Origin: Halomonas sp. TD01
GTDB taxonomy: Bacteria > Pseudomonadota > Gammaproteobacteria > Pseudomonadales > Halomonadaceae
Direction of reading: 5' to 3'
Assembly (NCBI RefSeq): GCF_923868895.1
Contig: NZ_OV350343.1
Location: forward strand, 2,232,001 to 2,296,000
Length of the DNA stretch: 64,000 nt
The notes beneath the pieces were generated by a model, which saw only the letters and a program-made list of their open reading frames with translations, was not told the origin of the DNA and did no database searches. Both the position numbers and the translations under genes were made by a program. Shown here in pieces: positions 55,366 through 63,922 of the stretch (positions are counted from its first letter, which is position 1; each line of letters starts with the position of its first letter).

Positions 55366-55443
55366 GTATAACGCTCGGCCCACGCGCCGATTTGGAGCTG
55401 GGAAGCGGTGGAAAATCGGTCGCTCTGTAGTCGATTGTTAAGC
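55366..55443 (-). other. attC-like recombination site (candidate)
   Basis: On the minus strand a 78-base segment begins with GCTTAAC (RYYYAAC form, including the stop codon of the preceding small gene) and ends with GCGTTATAC. In between, GCGACCGATTT pairs with AAATCGGCGC with one bulged A, as in attC hairpins. The right core GTTATAC deviates from GTTRRRY at one base. No integrase of the IntI type is in the window. Confidence 0.4.
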
Positions 55444-55680
55444 ATTTTTCTCAGCACCATACTTTTTGGCTGGGTGGCCAAAAATCAGTGAAACTCTCGA
55501 ACTCTGTCGAGTGAGTTTCGAAACACCATCGTAACCTATATAACCGAATTCCCAGTCGGTTCTCTTGTCGTAAGCTTCGTAATGTCCAGCAAGATAATCG
55601 CCAACAATTATTACTTCTGATAGTTCTGCTGCTGCTTTTTCATCGTAAATCTCAGTCGGTTCCTTGGGAGATTGAGTCAT
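55438..55680 (-). CDS. Small hypothetical protein, possible gene cassette
   Basis: An 80-residue soluble protein (EIYDEKAAAELSEVIIVGDY, GHYEAYDKRTDWEFGYIGYDGVSKL, then VSLIFGHPAKKYG) of acidic N terminus, unrecognised. Its stop lies at the start of the attC-like site, which would make it a cassette gene. ATG 55680 is preceded by a CATAAC stretch and no strong ribosome site, common in cassettes. Confidence 0.45.
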   Translation of the reverse strand: MTQSPKEPTEIYDEKAAAELSEVIIVGDYLAGHYEAYDKRTDWEFGYIGYDGVSKLTRQSSRVSLIFGHPAKKYGAEKNA

Positions 55681-55683
55681 GTT

Positions 55684-55934
55684 ATGCGTTCGCCTGGGCC
55701 GTCTTCATTGCCGAGTTAATGGCACCGCTGATAGTGATCCTGGGCTACCAGACTCATATTAGTGCGCTGCTGACTGACTTCAACATGCTGGTGGTCATTG
55801 CCATGGTGCATAGCCACGAACTGATAGCACTGGGCAGCAATGGCGTTTGGTCACTGGAACTGCAGGGCTTCTTCCTGTTCGTCGGGGTTGCCGTTAGTTT
55901 CATCGGCCCGGGCCGCTACAAGCTGAAGAACTGA
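55684..55934 (+). pseudogene. DoxX-family protein, C-terminal fragment
   Basis: An open frame of about 83 residues (YAFAWAVFIAELMAPLIVILGYQTHI...GFFLFVGVAVSFIGPGRYKLKN) corresponding to the C-terminal half of a DoxX/YphA-type membrane protein with about three membrane segments. The 5' part is missing where the cassette-like sequence begins, and there is no credible start. It ends three bases before the next gene's stop, which is convergent. Confidence 0.65.
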
Positions 55935-55936
55935 CA

Positions 55937-57778
55937 TCAGGAGCCGGTAATCGCCCGGCTACCGCTGCCTCTGTACACCATCACCCGGTTTCGGCCAGCT
56001 TTTTTTGCGGCATAGAGAGCTTCATCAGCCTGGCCTATGAGTTCTGCAGGGCGACTGCCGGGAGCCGGGGTCATCGTGGCAACACCGACACTGACTGACA
56101 GGTTCATCGGGCTGTCACTACCCACCACATGAATCGGCGTTTCTGCGACCGCAGCACGCAGACGTTCTGCCATACTAACAGCCCCATCTTCCAGTGTGGC
56201 AGGCAGTAGCACGCTGAATTCCTCGCCGCCGTATCGCGCCAGCAGATCCCCTGATCGCTGTATTTCATCGGCACAGACCTGAGCAACGCTGACCAGGCAA
56301 TCATCCCCTGCCAGGTGTCCAAAGTCATCGTTGACCTGCTTGAAATGATCAATATCCAGCATTACCAGACTAACCGGTTGCCCATGTCGAAGTGCGCGAT
56401 TCCACTCGGTTTCCAGTTTTTCATCAAACCGGCGTCGGTTGGCCACCTTGGTCAGGCCGTCAGTTATTGTGACCGCCTTGAGCAGCTCATTAGCCTGCTC
56501 CAGCTCTTCCGTGCGTGCCTGGACCCGTGCCTCAAGGGTCTGGTTGGCCTGGCGCTCTATGTCCAGGGCATAGCGCTGGGCCTCGATTCGGTGCTGACGT
56601 TCAAGGTTTATGCGATAGGCCAAAGCAAACGACAACAGAACGACCTCCAGCGTTGCGCCAATCTGTGGCGCCATCACGGTCAGGGTGTTGGTGGGAATCA
56701 GGCCCATCTTGCTGATGGCAAATACCAGTTGCCCCAACAGCAGCGGGGTCCATGCCAGAAAATAGAACTTGGCAAGCACCTGCCCCCGGTACCAGACAAC
56801 CATTCCTATCACCCAGCCCAGCGCAGTAGCAACCGCAACAAGCACACTGACGAGGACAGTGGCAATTTGATAACTACCGAACAGGCCATAGACAAAACAG
56901 CCAACACTAATCAGCACGAGTATTTGCAGCAATCGGTGAGCGACAGGACTGTATCGTCGCACTTCCAAAAAACTCAGCGTAAACATGGCGGCGAAGAAAG
57001 CGTTGGCGGAGATAATCAACGGCGCGAAATACCGGTTGATAATCGGCAGATCGGGCCACAACCACTGGAATACCAGGCCACTGAAGTTGAGCAATACCAG
57101 AGTTGAGGCAATAACGGTGAGAACATACCACAGGTAGGCCAGATCCCGGACCATCATGAAAATGAACAGGTTGTACAGTGCCATCGCGACCATGACGCCC
57201 AGATACATTGTCTCCCAACCGTAATTCAGTTGCTCAGACGCCAGGAAGTCCAACTCTGTGGTTACATGAACGGGAATCTGCACCGCCCCCTCGGTCTGCA
57301 CACGCACGTACGCCGTGGCTGGCTCGGTACCAGAGGGCACCGGGAAGACAAAATTACGGTGATATATGGGGCGGGAAGTGAACATCCAGCGGTTACCGGT
57401 GACGTAACGCTCCACTTCCTCGCCACCGACGAACCAGTAGACCCGGACGTCGCCCAGCAGGGGATAACCGATTTCCAGCAACTGCTTGTCCGGTTCCGCC
57501 GACACCTCGACTCTGAGCCAGAAATTACTGCTGCTGAACCCGAAGTTCAGGGTTTCATTACTGGCCTTTTGCTTCCATTGCGATTCAGGCAGGGCCCGGA
57601 TATCCTCGATGCTCATTTCCGGTTCCGGCGCTTCGAACCACTCAATAGCGGCATCCTGAGCAAACACCTGGACAGGCGCCAGCAGAAACACCAGCAGCAG
57701 TAGCCGCAAGAATTGGCAGGCAACGGAAGTACCACTGTTAGTGCCACCGCTACTGTATGTGTTGTCAAAACTGAGCAT
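55937..57778 (-). CDS. 7TMR-DISM diguanylate cyclase
   Basis: A membrane cyclase of about 613 residues: signal peptide (ending VFAQDA), an extracellular 7TMR-DISM2-type domain (about 45-175), seven membrane segments (about 185-385), coiled coil (about 395-440) and GGDEF (about 445-605) with D-D/N metal-site LDIDHFKQVNDDFGH, GGEEF and an RxxD inhibitory motif (RSGD). Predicted to make cyclic di-GMP in response to an extracellular cue. The frame is open to 57814, but ATG 57778 is chosen (GGAAG upstream and overlap with the previous gene). A third GGDEF protein close to the island cassette, but outside the tRNA repeats. Confidence 0.9.
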   Translation of the reverse strand: MLSFDNTYSSGGTNSGTSVACQFLRLLLLVFLLAPVQVFAQDAAIEWFEAPEPEMSIEDIRALPESQWKQKASNETLNFGFSSSNFWLRVEVSAEPDKQLLEIGYPLLGDVRVYWFVGGEEVERYVTGNRWMFTSRPIYHRNFVFPVPSGTEPATAYVRVQTEGAVQIPVHVTTELDFLASEQLNYGWETMYLGVMVAMALYNLFIFMMVRDLAYLWYVLTVIASTLVLLNFSGLVFQWLWPDLPIINRYFAPLIISANAFFAAMFTLSFLEVRRYSPVAHRLLQILVLISVGCFVYGLFGSYQIATVLVSVLVAVATALGWVIGMVVWYRGQVLAKFYFLAWTPLLLGQLVFAISKMGLIPTNTLTVMAPQIGATLEVVLLSFALAYRINLERQHRIEAQRYALDIERQANQTLEARVQARTEELEQANELLKAVTITDGLTKVANRRRFDEKLETEWNRALRHGQPVSLVMLDIDHFKQVNDDFGHLAGDDCLVSVAQVCADEIQRSGDLLARYGGEEFSVLLPATLEDGAVSMAERLRAAVAETPIHVVGSDSPMNLSVSVGVATMTPAPGSRPAELIGQADEALYAAKKAGRNRVMVYRGSGSRAITGS

Positions 57779-58199
57779 GGGAATGTTCGATACTTCCGTA
57801 TCCAAGAGCCTCATATAGCTGTTTTAGGGCGGCGGGTACGCATGAATATTTCTCTTCGAGACTATCTATCAACTCGGGCTTCTCTAGCATGAACTCTGAA
57901 TCACTAAAATTTTGCTTTAGGGCTCTCGCAAGGTTCTCTATATCTTTCATTTGGGTATGCCTAACCCCGTGCACAAAGGTGGCTTTCGCAGTAGGCCATC
58001 CGGCGAAGGCCGTAGCGATTTGGTGCACTTTGTTATGCTCCTTACTTCTGCAAGCGAAAGTTAGAGCGACTGCCACTAGGGATGCCGTCACGAGATTAAC
58101 ATACAGCCGTGCCACATTGACTGTACCATGTGCAGCATCAAATCCCCCAAGCCTATGATTTTTTTGTATTATTAATTTCATATTGGTTCGTATAGTCAA
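57765..58199 (-). CDS. Hypothetical protein
   Basis: A frame of 144 residues, or 138 from ATG 58181, overlapping the cyclase gene by 14 bases. The N-terminal half (VNLVTASLVAVALTFACRSKEHNKVHQIATAFAGWPTAKATFVHG) and the helical C-terminal half (DIENLARALKQNFSDSEFMLEKPELIDSLEEKYS) carry no recognised domain. The gene lies in lower-GC DNA. Support is the overlap with the cyclase and the lack of a competing frame; function unknown. Confidence 0.4.
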   Translation of the reverse strand: MTIRTNMKLIIQKNHRLGGFDAAHGTVNVARLYVNLVTASLVAVALTFACRSKEHNKVHQIATAFAGWPTAKATFVHGVRHTQMKDIENLARALKQNFSDSEFMLEKPELIDSLEEKYSCVPAALKQLYEALGYGSIEHSHAQF

Positions 58200-58242
58200 A
58201 ATTCGCGCTCATGCTGCATTTCCAGGAATGATCGCTCAGGGT

Positions 58243-58403
58243 CGAGGCTGTATTAAAACTCTCGATCTGCCCAGAAAATGGCGCCCGTACGCGAAAACTA
58301 GAGAAGCTTTAGAACACAGTAGCCTCAGAATGAGCGAGAGAGCGCCATTCTTGTTCGATTTTTGTTCGGCCCGGGGCTCTTCGAACGTTTTCACACAGCC
58401 TCG
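58243..58403. mobile_element. MITE-like element, 161 bp
   Basis: Ends are 23-base inverted repeats with 19 matches: left 58243-58265 and right 58381-58403, both containing CGAGGCTGT, AAAAC and TCGA. Inner AATGGCGC and GCGCCATT pair as well, so the element could fold as one imperfect hairpin. It carries no gene. No target duplication was confirmed. Confidence 0.6.
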
Positions 58404-58498
58404 GTCGTTATCGGACAATCGTGATTTCGCGCAATCCGTAAGATGACAGTCACGTGCGGCATGCCTAAGGCGACGTTTATGGCGCTGCAAAACCTTAC

Positions 58499-58693
58499 TT
58501 AGTGGCAGTGACGCGTGCCAGCTTTAGTGTCCCTATGGCAACCGTTCTTATCGGTACCTCCGCTGTGCGATACCCCATCACCGCTGTATGCAGCCGTGGA
58601 CGCTGACACGTTACCGACTCCGAAGAACATACCAGTCAGCATTAGAGCTAATAATACCTTCTTATTGATCGTCTCCTTATTATAGCTGCCCAC
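58499..58693 (-). CDS. Small secreted YHYH-like (SGGTDKxGCH) protein
   Basis: A 64-residue protein with a hydrophobic signal (KKVLLALMLTGMFFGVGNVSA) and a short mature part ending in HSGGTDKNGCHRDTKAGTRHCH. This cysteine/histidine motif is the mark of small YHYH-type proteins found next to many transporters and nucleases, perhaps a metal- or DNA-binding tag; role unknown. The start could be internal: an AAGGAG lies inside the first codons. Confidence 0.6.
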   Translation of the reverse strand: MGSYNKETINKKVLLALMLTGMFFGVGNVSASTAAYSGDGVSHSGGTDKNGCHRDTKAGTRHCH

Positions 58694-58746
58694 TACTAGC
58701 TATACGAGACTAGAATCTATCATGCTGAAGTGAAGCTGGCTTTAGT

Positions 58747-59751
58747 CCCTGAATTCATAGAATAACTGCAGCACTTTGGATCATGCGGTAGAGGCAGGAG
58801 GGCCAGCAGCGGTACCCTCTCTGCCTAACCGACCAAAGTGAAGCAGAGTATGGGATACCGACAGCTGACCCAAGCATAACGATATCAAATTTTTGCCCGC
58901 AGGGATGTAGGATTTAGCCAGCGTCAGATTGCTCAATAGCTTGGCATTCACAGCAGTACCGTGAGCCGCGAGTTTAGACGTAACTTGGGGGCTAAGGGAT
59001 ATGAGCCCGCACTGGCGCAGCGTTATAGCGATCAAAGACGCCGTTGCGCCTGGAAGTGGACAAAGCGGCTTCCTAGCCTCGTAAATGCTGTGTCTGACAG
59101 ACTTAGAGAAGCAGAGCAGGTTAGCGGCTTTATGGCACCGTTTACGGGGATAGGGGTTAGCCACCAATGGGTCTACTCGTTGATTTGGGACGATAAGGCC
59201 AGGGGGGGCGATTTATGGAGGCACCTCCGTCAGCCCAAGCGCCGCAGTAGGCATCGTGCCCATGCCAAAAGCGCAGGACTTGGCAAGGTTCCTAAGCGTG
59301 TGGGGATTGAGCATCGACCCTCTGCTATCGAAAAACGTCTCACTATCGGTCATTGGGAAGGAGACACGGTGCTCTATGGACACAAGCAAACGGGAATAGT
59401 GACGTTGGTAGAGCGACGTAGTGGCTATTTGTTGGCAGCACGTCTACCCTCGGAGTTTGCAGTCCACGAGGCCGTTGCTAAAGCGGTTAGCGCCTCTGTG
59501 TATTTCTGTGATCCTTACTGCTCAGGCCAACGTGGGACAAACGAGAACACCAATGATCTGATCAGGCAGTATTTTCCAAAAGGGACAGACTTTCGGAAGG
59601 TGACGAATGCAGAGCTACGAAGCGTCGTCAACAAACTGATTGATAGACCAAGAAAGCGGCTGGGATACCGAACCCCAGCCTAGGTGTTCTTAGGAAAATA
59701 TTCAGAAGCATTAGAAACCGCAGGTGCTGCACTTGTTAGTTGAATTCAGGG
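58747..59751 (+). mobile_element. Decayed IS30-family insertion sequence
   Basis: About 1.0 kb bounded by inverted repeats at 58747-58774 and 59724-59751, both including CCCTGAATTCA and TGCAGCAC. It encloses a broken IS30 transposase unrelated in detail to the one at 42359. Confidence 0.8.
58850..59743 (+). pseudogene. IS30-family transposase with three in-frame stops
   Basis: One continuous frame reads MGYRQLTQA-stop-RYQIFARRDVGFSQRQIAQ-stop-LGIHSSTVSREFRRNLG, then a good transposase body (GHWEGDTVLYGHKQTGIVTLVERRSGYLL, YFCDPYCSGQRGTNENTNDLIRQYFPKGTDF), then a third stop after RPRKRLGYRTPA in place of a Glu codon, and a last 19-codon tail. Three nonsense codons in a single frame with no other frameshift show relatively recent point decay. 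The transposase is about 297 codons, slightly short for IS30. Confidence 0.85.
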
Positions 59752-59791
59752 TCAAAAGACTACCTGAGAGTACCAATAAACTCGCAAGCTG

Positions 59792-60030
59792 ATGAAAAAT
59801 AACTCGTTTGCTCAGGTTGAGCATCAGAACAAGAAGAAGGTCACTCGCCGGGACGGTTCCTGGCACAGATTGATGCTCTGGTGCCATGGCAACGCTTGAT
59901 CGAAACGCTGTCATCGTCTTATTTTCCGAATTCGGCGAACAAGCGCGGCCGGCCCCCCCCCCATCGGGCTGGAGCGGATGTTGCGGTTCTACTTCCTTCA
60001 GCAGTGGTGCGGCCCTCGCCGATGAAGCCA
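59792..60030 (+). pseudogene. IS5-family transposase N-terminal remnant
   Basis: Begins MKNNSFAQVEHQNKKKVTRRD, followed (after frame changes) by FLAQIDALVPWQRLIETLSSSYFP, SANKRGRP and IGLERMLRFYFLQQWCG, the N-terminal part of an IS5-type transposase. The run of twelve C near 59948 is a frameshift site, and the rest of the transposase is missing. It is a small relic between the IS30 remnant and the chemotaxis gene. Confidence 0.7.
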
Positions 60031-60141
60031 AATGCCCGTAAAACGTTAAAGGCTGGACATATTGCGTACTTTACTTTTTTTAAAAAAAAAGTTTAATTTT
60101 TTGCTCCATCAACCTAACAAAGCTAAAAGAGAAAAATTAAA

Positions 60142-61770
60142 ATGTTATTGATTAGAAAAATAACCATAAAAGCTAGGTTGTGGAGTTTAATTCTCATTGC
60201 GGTTATTGGCATCGTAGCGATGTCTGCGTTCATGATTATGCAATCGCGGACTGAGCTGATTGAGGCTGAAATGAAGAAACTGGACGCCGTTAATGATGTA
60301 GCGCGGGGCTTTGTTTATGATGCCTATCAGAGGTATAAAAATGGAGAGCTAGGCGAAACAGAGGCCATGCAAAATGCTATCGATAGGATTGATAAAATTC
60401 GATATGAAGGAGGTGAGTATATTTTTATTTATGGGCGTGATGGTATGCTAATAATGGATCCTTCATTGCCTGTTGAAGATCGATTTAACGTCAATTTTTT
60501 TGATTTTAAAGATTCTGAGGGAACACCATTATTCCAGCATATGACTGAAAGAACTCAAAATAGTGAGCGTGCTACAGTCAATTATGTTTGGGAGCTTCCT
60601 GATAGCACTGAAATAGCTCCTAAAATGTCTAGAGTTATAACTTTTGATCAGTGGGACTGGATTATAGGCACTGGCGTATATATGAATCATGTGGCCGATA
60701 GACTATGGTCTATGTTCTGGCGTATTACTGGCCTTGTCCTGCTTTTATCATTACCTGTAATGGCCTTATTTTTAGTCATTGTTAACAGTATTATTAATCC
60801 CTTGAATAACACGATTTCAGCCATGAACAATATTTCCGAAGGAGATGCGGATCTAACTAGACGACTGAATGAGAGAGGTAAAGATGAGCTTAGCCAACTC
60901 GCCAGAGCTTTTAACGCCTTTATTGAGCGTATCGAAGGTGTAATGATCACTATTCGGCAAAGTAGTGAAGCGGTCAAAAATGCCTCTAACGAGATAGCTA
61001 GTGGTGGTATTGACCTTTCACGGCGTACTGAAAATGCGGCATCCAGTATCCAGCAAACATCAGCTTCTATGGAAGAAATTACCAGTACTGTCGAACATTC
61101 TACTGAGTCAGCACGGCAAGCGGATAGACTCTCCAAGCAAGCAGCAAATAAAGCACGTGAAGGTGGGCAAGCTGTACATGATGTCACTGCCACGATGATT
61201 GATATTACTAACGCGGCAAACCAAATTACAGAAATTGTTAAAATGATGGATGGGATTGCCTTTCAGACTAATATTCTTGCGCTCAACGCATCAGTGGAAG
61301 CCGCAAGAGCTGGCGAGCATGGTAGAGGTTTTGCCGTAGTTGCCGAAGAAGTGCGCAAGCTGGCTAACCATAGCGCTGAAGCCTCTCGTGATATTCGAAC
61401 TTTGATAGATAACGCCAGTGGTAAAATCCAAACTGGTAGCTCTCACGCTGAGAATGCAGGTGCTAGGATGAAAGAAATTGTTGAGTCAGTTGAACACGTT
61501 GCTACGATGCTCAGCGAAGTCGTTAACGCTGCAGAGGAGCAACAGGATGGCATTCAACAAGTGAACACAGCGGTCAGCGAGATGGATCGTATGACACAAG
61601 AGAACTCTTCGCTTGTTGAAGAGTCTACTACTGCTGCAGAGCAATTGAAAACTCAAGCGATGCATTTGGCAGAAGCTATCTCGGCATTTAAAGTATCATT
61701 AAAAATCGACGTAGGGCAGACCATGTATTTGGATAGTAATCCCCCCATTTTTAGAGAGCTTCAAAAGTAG
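60142..61770 (+). CDS. Methyl-accepting chemotaxis protein, single-Cache type
   Basis: A 542-residue membrane chemoreceptor. TM1 (about 12-33), an extracytoplasmic sCache_2 domain (about 35-185, [34 protein letters not shown]), TM2 (about 194-217), HAMP (about 218-272) and a signalling hairpin with tip region [46 protein letters not shown]. No CheR-binding pentapeptide at the C terminus (ends FRELQK). AT-rich, unlike the surrounding core genome, which suggests acquisition. Ligand unknown; Cache domains often bind small organic acids or amino acids. The start ATG follows AAGAGAAAAATTAAA. Confidence 0.93.
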   Translation: MLLIRKITIKARLWSLILIAVIGIVAMSAFMIMQSRTELIEAEMKKLDAVNDVARGFVYDAYQRYKNGELGETEAMQNAIDRIDKIRYEGGEYIFIYGRDGMLIMDPSLPVEDRFNVNFFDFKDSEGTPLFQHMTERTQNSERATVNYVWELPDSTEIAPKMSRVITFDQWDWIIGTGVYMNHVADRLWSMFWRITGLVLLLSLPVMALFLVIVNSIINPLNNTISAMNNISEGDADLTRRLNERGKDELSQLARAFNAFIERIEGVMITIRQSSEAVKNASNEIASGGIDLSRRTENAASSIQQTSASMEEITSTVEHSTESARQADRLSKQAANKAREGGQAVHDVTATMIDITNAANQITEIVKMMDGIAFQTNILALNASVEAARAGEHGRGFAVVAEEVRKLANHSAEASRDIRTLIDNASGKIQTGSSHAENAGARMKEIVESVEHVATMLSEVVNAAEEQQDGIQQVNTAVSEMDRMTQENSSLVEESTTAAEQLKTQAMHLAEAISAFKVSLKIDVGQTMYLDSNPPIFRELQK

Positions 61771-61776
61771 ACCTTA

Positions 61777-62247
61777 GGTTCTGTTGAAAAGTCATCAAGG
61801 TTACGCTATTCCTGTTGATTGAGCAGGAGGGTTATATGGCAGGCCGTTACGAGCTTTCTGATCAGCGTTGGCAGATGATCGAAGACATCGTTTCTCCGCC
61901 ACAGACCATGGGACGTCCTCGGCGGGACGACCGCCAGATGCTTAACGGCATTCTATGGATCCTTTGCTCAGGAGCGCAGTGGCGCGACCTGCCGGAGCGT
62001 TATGGCCCTTGGAAGACGGTCTATCAACGCTTTCGCCAATTGCGTGATGATGGCACCTTCGATCGGATATTGGCTCGCTTACATCTACGTTTGCGTGAAG
62101 ATGGGTATATGGATCTCGATACATGGATGGTGGATTCAACATCTATTAGAGCCACTCGGTCGGCCAGCGGTGCTGGCAAAAAGGGGGATCTATAGAACCA
62201 GCAGACCATGCACTTGGCCGCAGTCGCGGCGGGTTGACCACCCCCTC
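61777..62247 (+). mobile_element. Truncated IS5-family element
   Basis: Left end about 61777 (GGTTCTGTTGAAAAGTC, a common IS5-type end) leads into a transposase gene that is cut off at about 62243, where the IS3-type element begins. The right end is missing. Confidence 0.75.
61836..62243 (+). pseudogene. IS5-family transposase OrfA, frameshifted and truncated
   Basis: MAGRYELSDQRWQMIEDIV, GRPRRDDRQMLNGILWILCSGAQWRDLPERYGPWKTVYQRF and MVDSTSIRATRSASGAGKKG are IS5 OrfA-type. The AGGAGG before ATG 61836 is intact. The frame breaks at the G-run near 62186, after which EPADHALGRSRGGLTT continues in another frame, and the gene stops at the IS3 junction. Confidence 0.82.
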
Positions 62248-62314
62248 TGTCAGCCAGTTGTCTGGTTGGTGATATCGCCTAAATCTAATCCAGAGGGCGC
62301 GGCATGGAGTCCTT

Positions 62315-62825
62315 GTGCCACGTTATTCCGCAGAGCGTAAAGCAGCCGTCCTGAAGAAGTTGTTACCGCCCCCATAATCACAGTGTGGCATCGGTAGCGA
62401 CAGAGGAAGGCATCTCTGACGCGACGCTATATAGTTGGTTAAAACAGTGTCGAGTAAAAGGAGTGCCTGTGCCAGGTTACACACAAGGCGACAGCGAATG
62501 GTCGCCCGAAGCCAAGCTAGCCGTGGTCATCGAAACCGTCACCCTGTCAGAGGCGGAGCTTGGCGCTTACTGCCGCGAAGAAGGACTTTATCCCGAGCAA
62601 TCTCAGCAGTGGAAAGCGGCTTGTCTCGAAGGCGCTGGTCGGCAAGAAAATCAGGAAAAAGCGGCGCACAAGCAGCGTAAAGAAAACCATAAGACCATCA
62701 AGCAGCTCAAAGCGTAAGTGCGTCGCAAAGATAAAATAGTGGCAGAGACGACGTCGTTACTGGTGCTCTCAAAAAAGCTCGACGCCTTGTACAGCGAAGA
62801 TCCCGACAGCGACGAGGACGACTGA
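62315..62825 (+). pseudogene. IS3-family OrfA (DNA-binding), broken
   Basis: GTG 62315 opens PRYSAERKAAVLKKLLPP, then an extra C in the poly-C tract near 62370 shifts the frame. NHSVASVATEEGISDATLYSWLKQCR continues in the next frame to KQLKA-stop (62715) where relatives have Glu, then VRRKDKIVAETTSLLVLSKKLDALYSEDPDSDEDD. Two lesions, so inactive. Confidence 0.8.
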
Positions 62826-62828
62826 CAC

Positions 62829-63885
62829 GCCTCGATGAGCGTACAAGGCTGGTGGCGTTATTTGATGAAGCGGTCTCCAGTGGCGCATCGCGTTATCGAG
62901 CCGCCGAGGTAATGAATGTCAGCGAACGAACGCTCAAACGCTGGCGTTCTGAACGCGGCGTGGTTGTTGAAGATCGACGACCCCATGCAGCGCAATGCAA
63001 CCAGCCGCATCAACTAACCCATGAGGAGGAGCAGGCTATTTTGAACACCTGTCATCAGCCAGAGTGTCAGAGCTTGCCGCCGTCTCAGATCGTACCGTTA
63101 TTGGCGGATAAAGGCGTCTATCTCGCCTCGGAGTCATCGTTCTACCGGGTCTTGAAAAAGCATGAACAACACCATCATCGAGGACGCATGAAGCCATGTC
63201 GCACTGTACCTGAGCCCACGAGCTTTACCGCTACAGGGCCGAATCAGGTGTGGAGCTGGGATATCAGCTTCTGCCCCTCTGTTGTACGAGGGCAGAACTG
63301 GTATCTCTACCTGATCATGGATATCTATAGTCGCAAAATCATCGCCTGGGAAGTTCATGATGAAGAGTCGGGCGAGTTGGCCAAAAAGCTGCTGGAGCGC
63401 GACTTGTTGCGAGAAAACTGTTGGCATAACCCACCCGTATTGCACTCTGATAACGGAGCGCCGATGACCTCCTATACACTCAAAGCAAGGCTGACAGAAC
63501 TGGGCATGTTGATGTCCTACAGTCGACCAAGAGTGAGCAATGACAACCCTTACTCGGAAGCCCTGTTCCGCACCGTCAAATACTGTCCGACGTGGCCCAG
63601 CAAAGGCTTTAAATCGCTGAGCGCGGTACGCAGTGGATGTTGACGTTCGAGCAAGCCTATAACGAGCAACATCTTCACAGTGGCATCCAGTATGTCACGC
63701 CAGCTGAGCGGCATCGCGGCCTCGATCATGTGCATCTTGAGCAACGTAAAGCCGTTTATGAAGAGGCTAAACGTCGGCACCCAAAACGCTGGTCAGGTAA
63801 TACAAGATACTGGGCGCTGACAGGTTCGGTCTCACTGAACCCAGGCAAAGTGCATGAAATAGAGCTTAATAAACAGGCTGCTTAA
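62829..63885 (+). pseudogene. IS3-family OrfB (rve integrase), frameshifted
   Basis: LTRLDERTRLVALFDEAVSSGASRYRAAEVMNVSERTLKRW, then an HTH_21-type region and rve domain with WSWDISF (first Asp), HSDNGAPM (second Asp) and NPYSEALFRTVKY (Glu). The frame ends at 63643 (LSAVRSGC) and resumes with MLTFEQAYNEQHLHSGIQYVTPAERHRGLDHVHLEQRKAVYEEAKRRHPKRW one frame away, a frameshift near 63622. The catalytic triad remains but the protein is split. Confidence 0.85.
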
Positions 63886-63922
63886 ACGCAGCTATTTGGA
63901 TAACTGGGTTGAAAATCACCGA

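Larger units (their letters stand above)
62248..63914 (+). mobile_element. IS3-family element, decayed
   Basis: About 1.67 kb between imperfect inverted repeats (TGTCAGCCAGTTGTC at 62248 and TTTCAACCCAGTTATC, complement, ending at 63914). OrfA and OrfB are both damaged. A second copy of the same element begins in inverted orientation at the right edge of the window. Confidence 0.75.

Noticed and set aside
55129-55383. Small minus-strand frames after the attC-like site
   Set aside because: No ribosome site, no family and poor codon character. One could be a cassette gene, but support is too thin.
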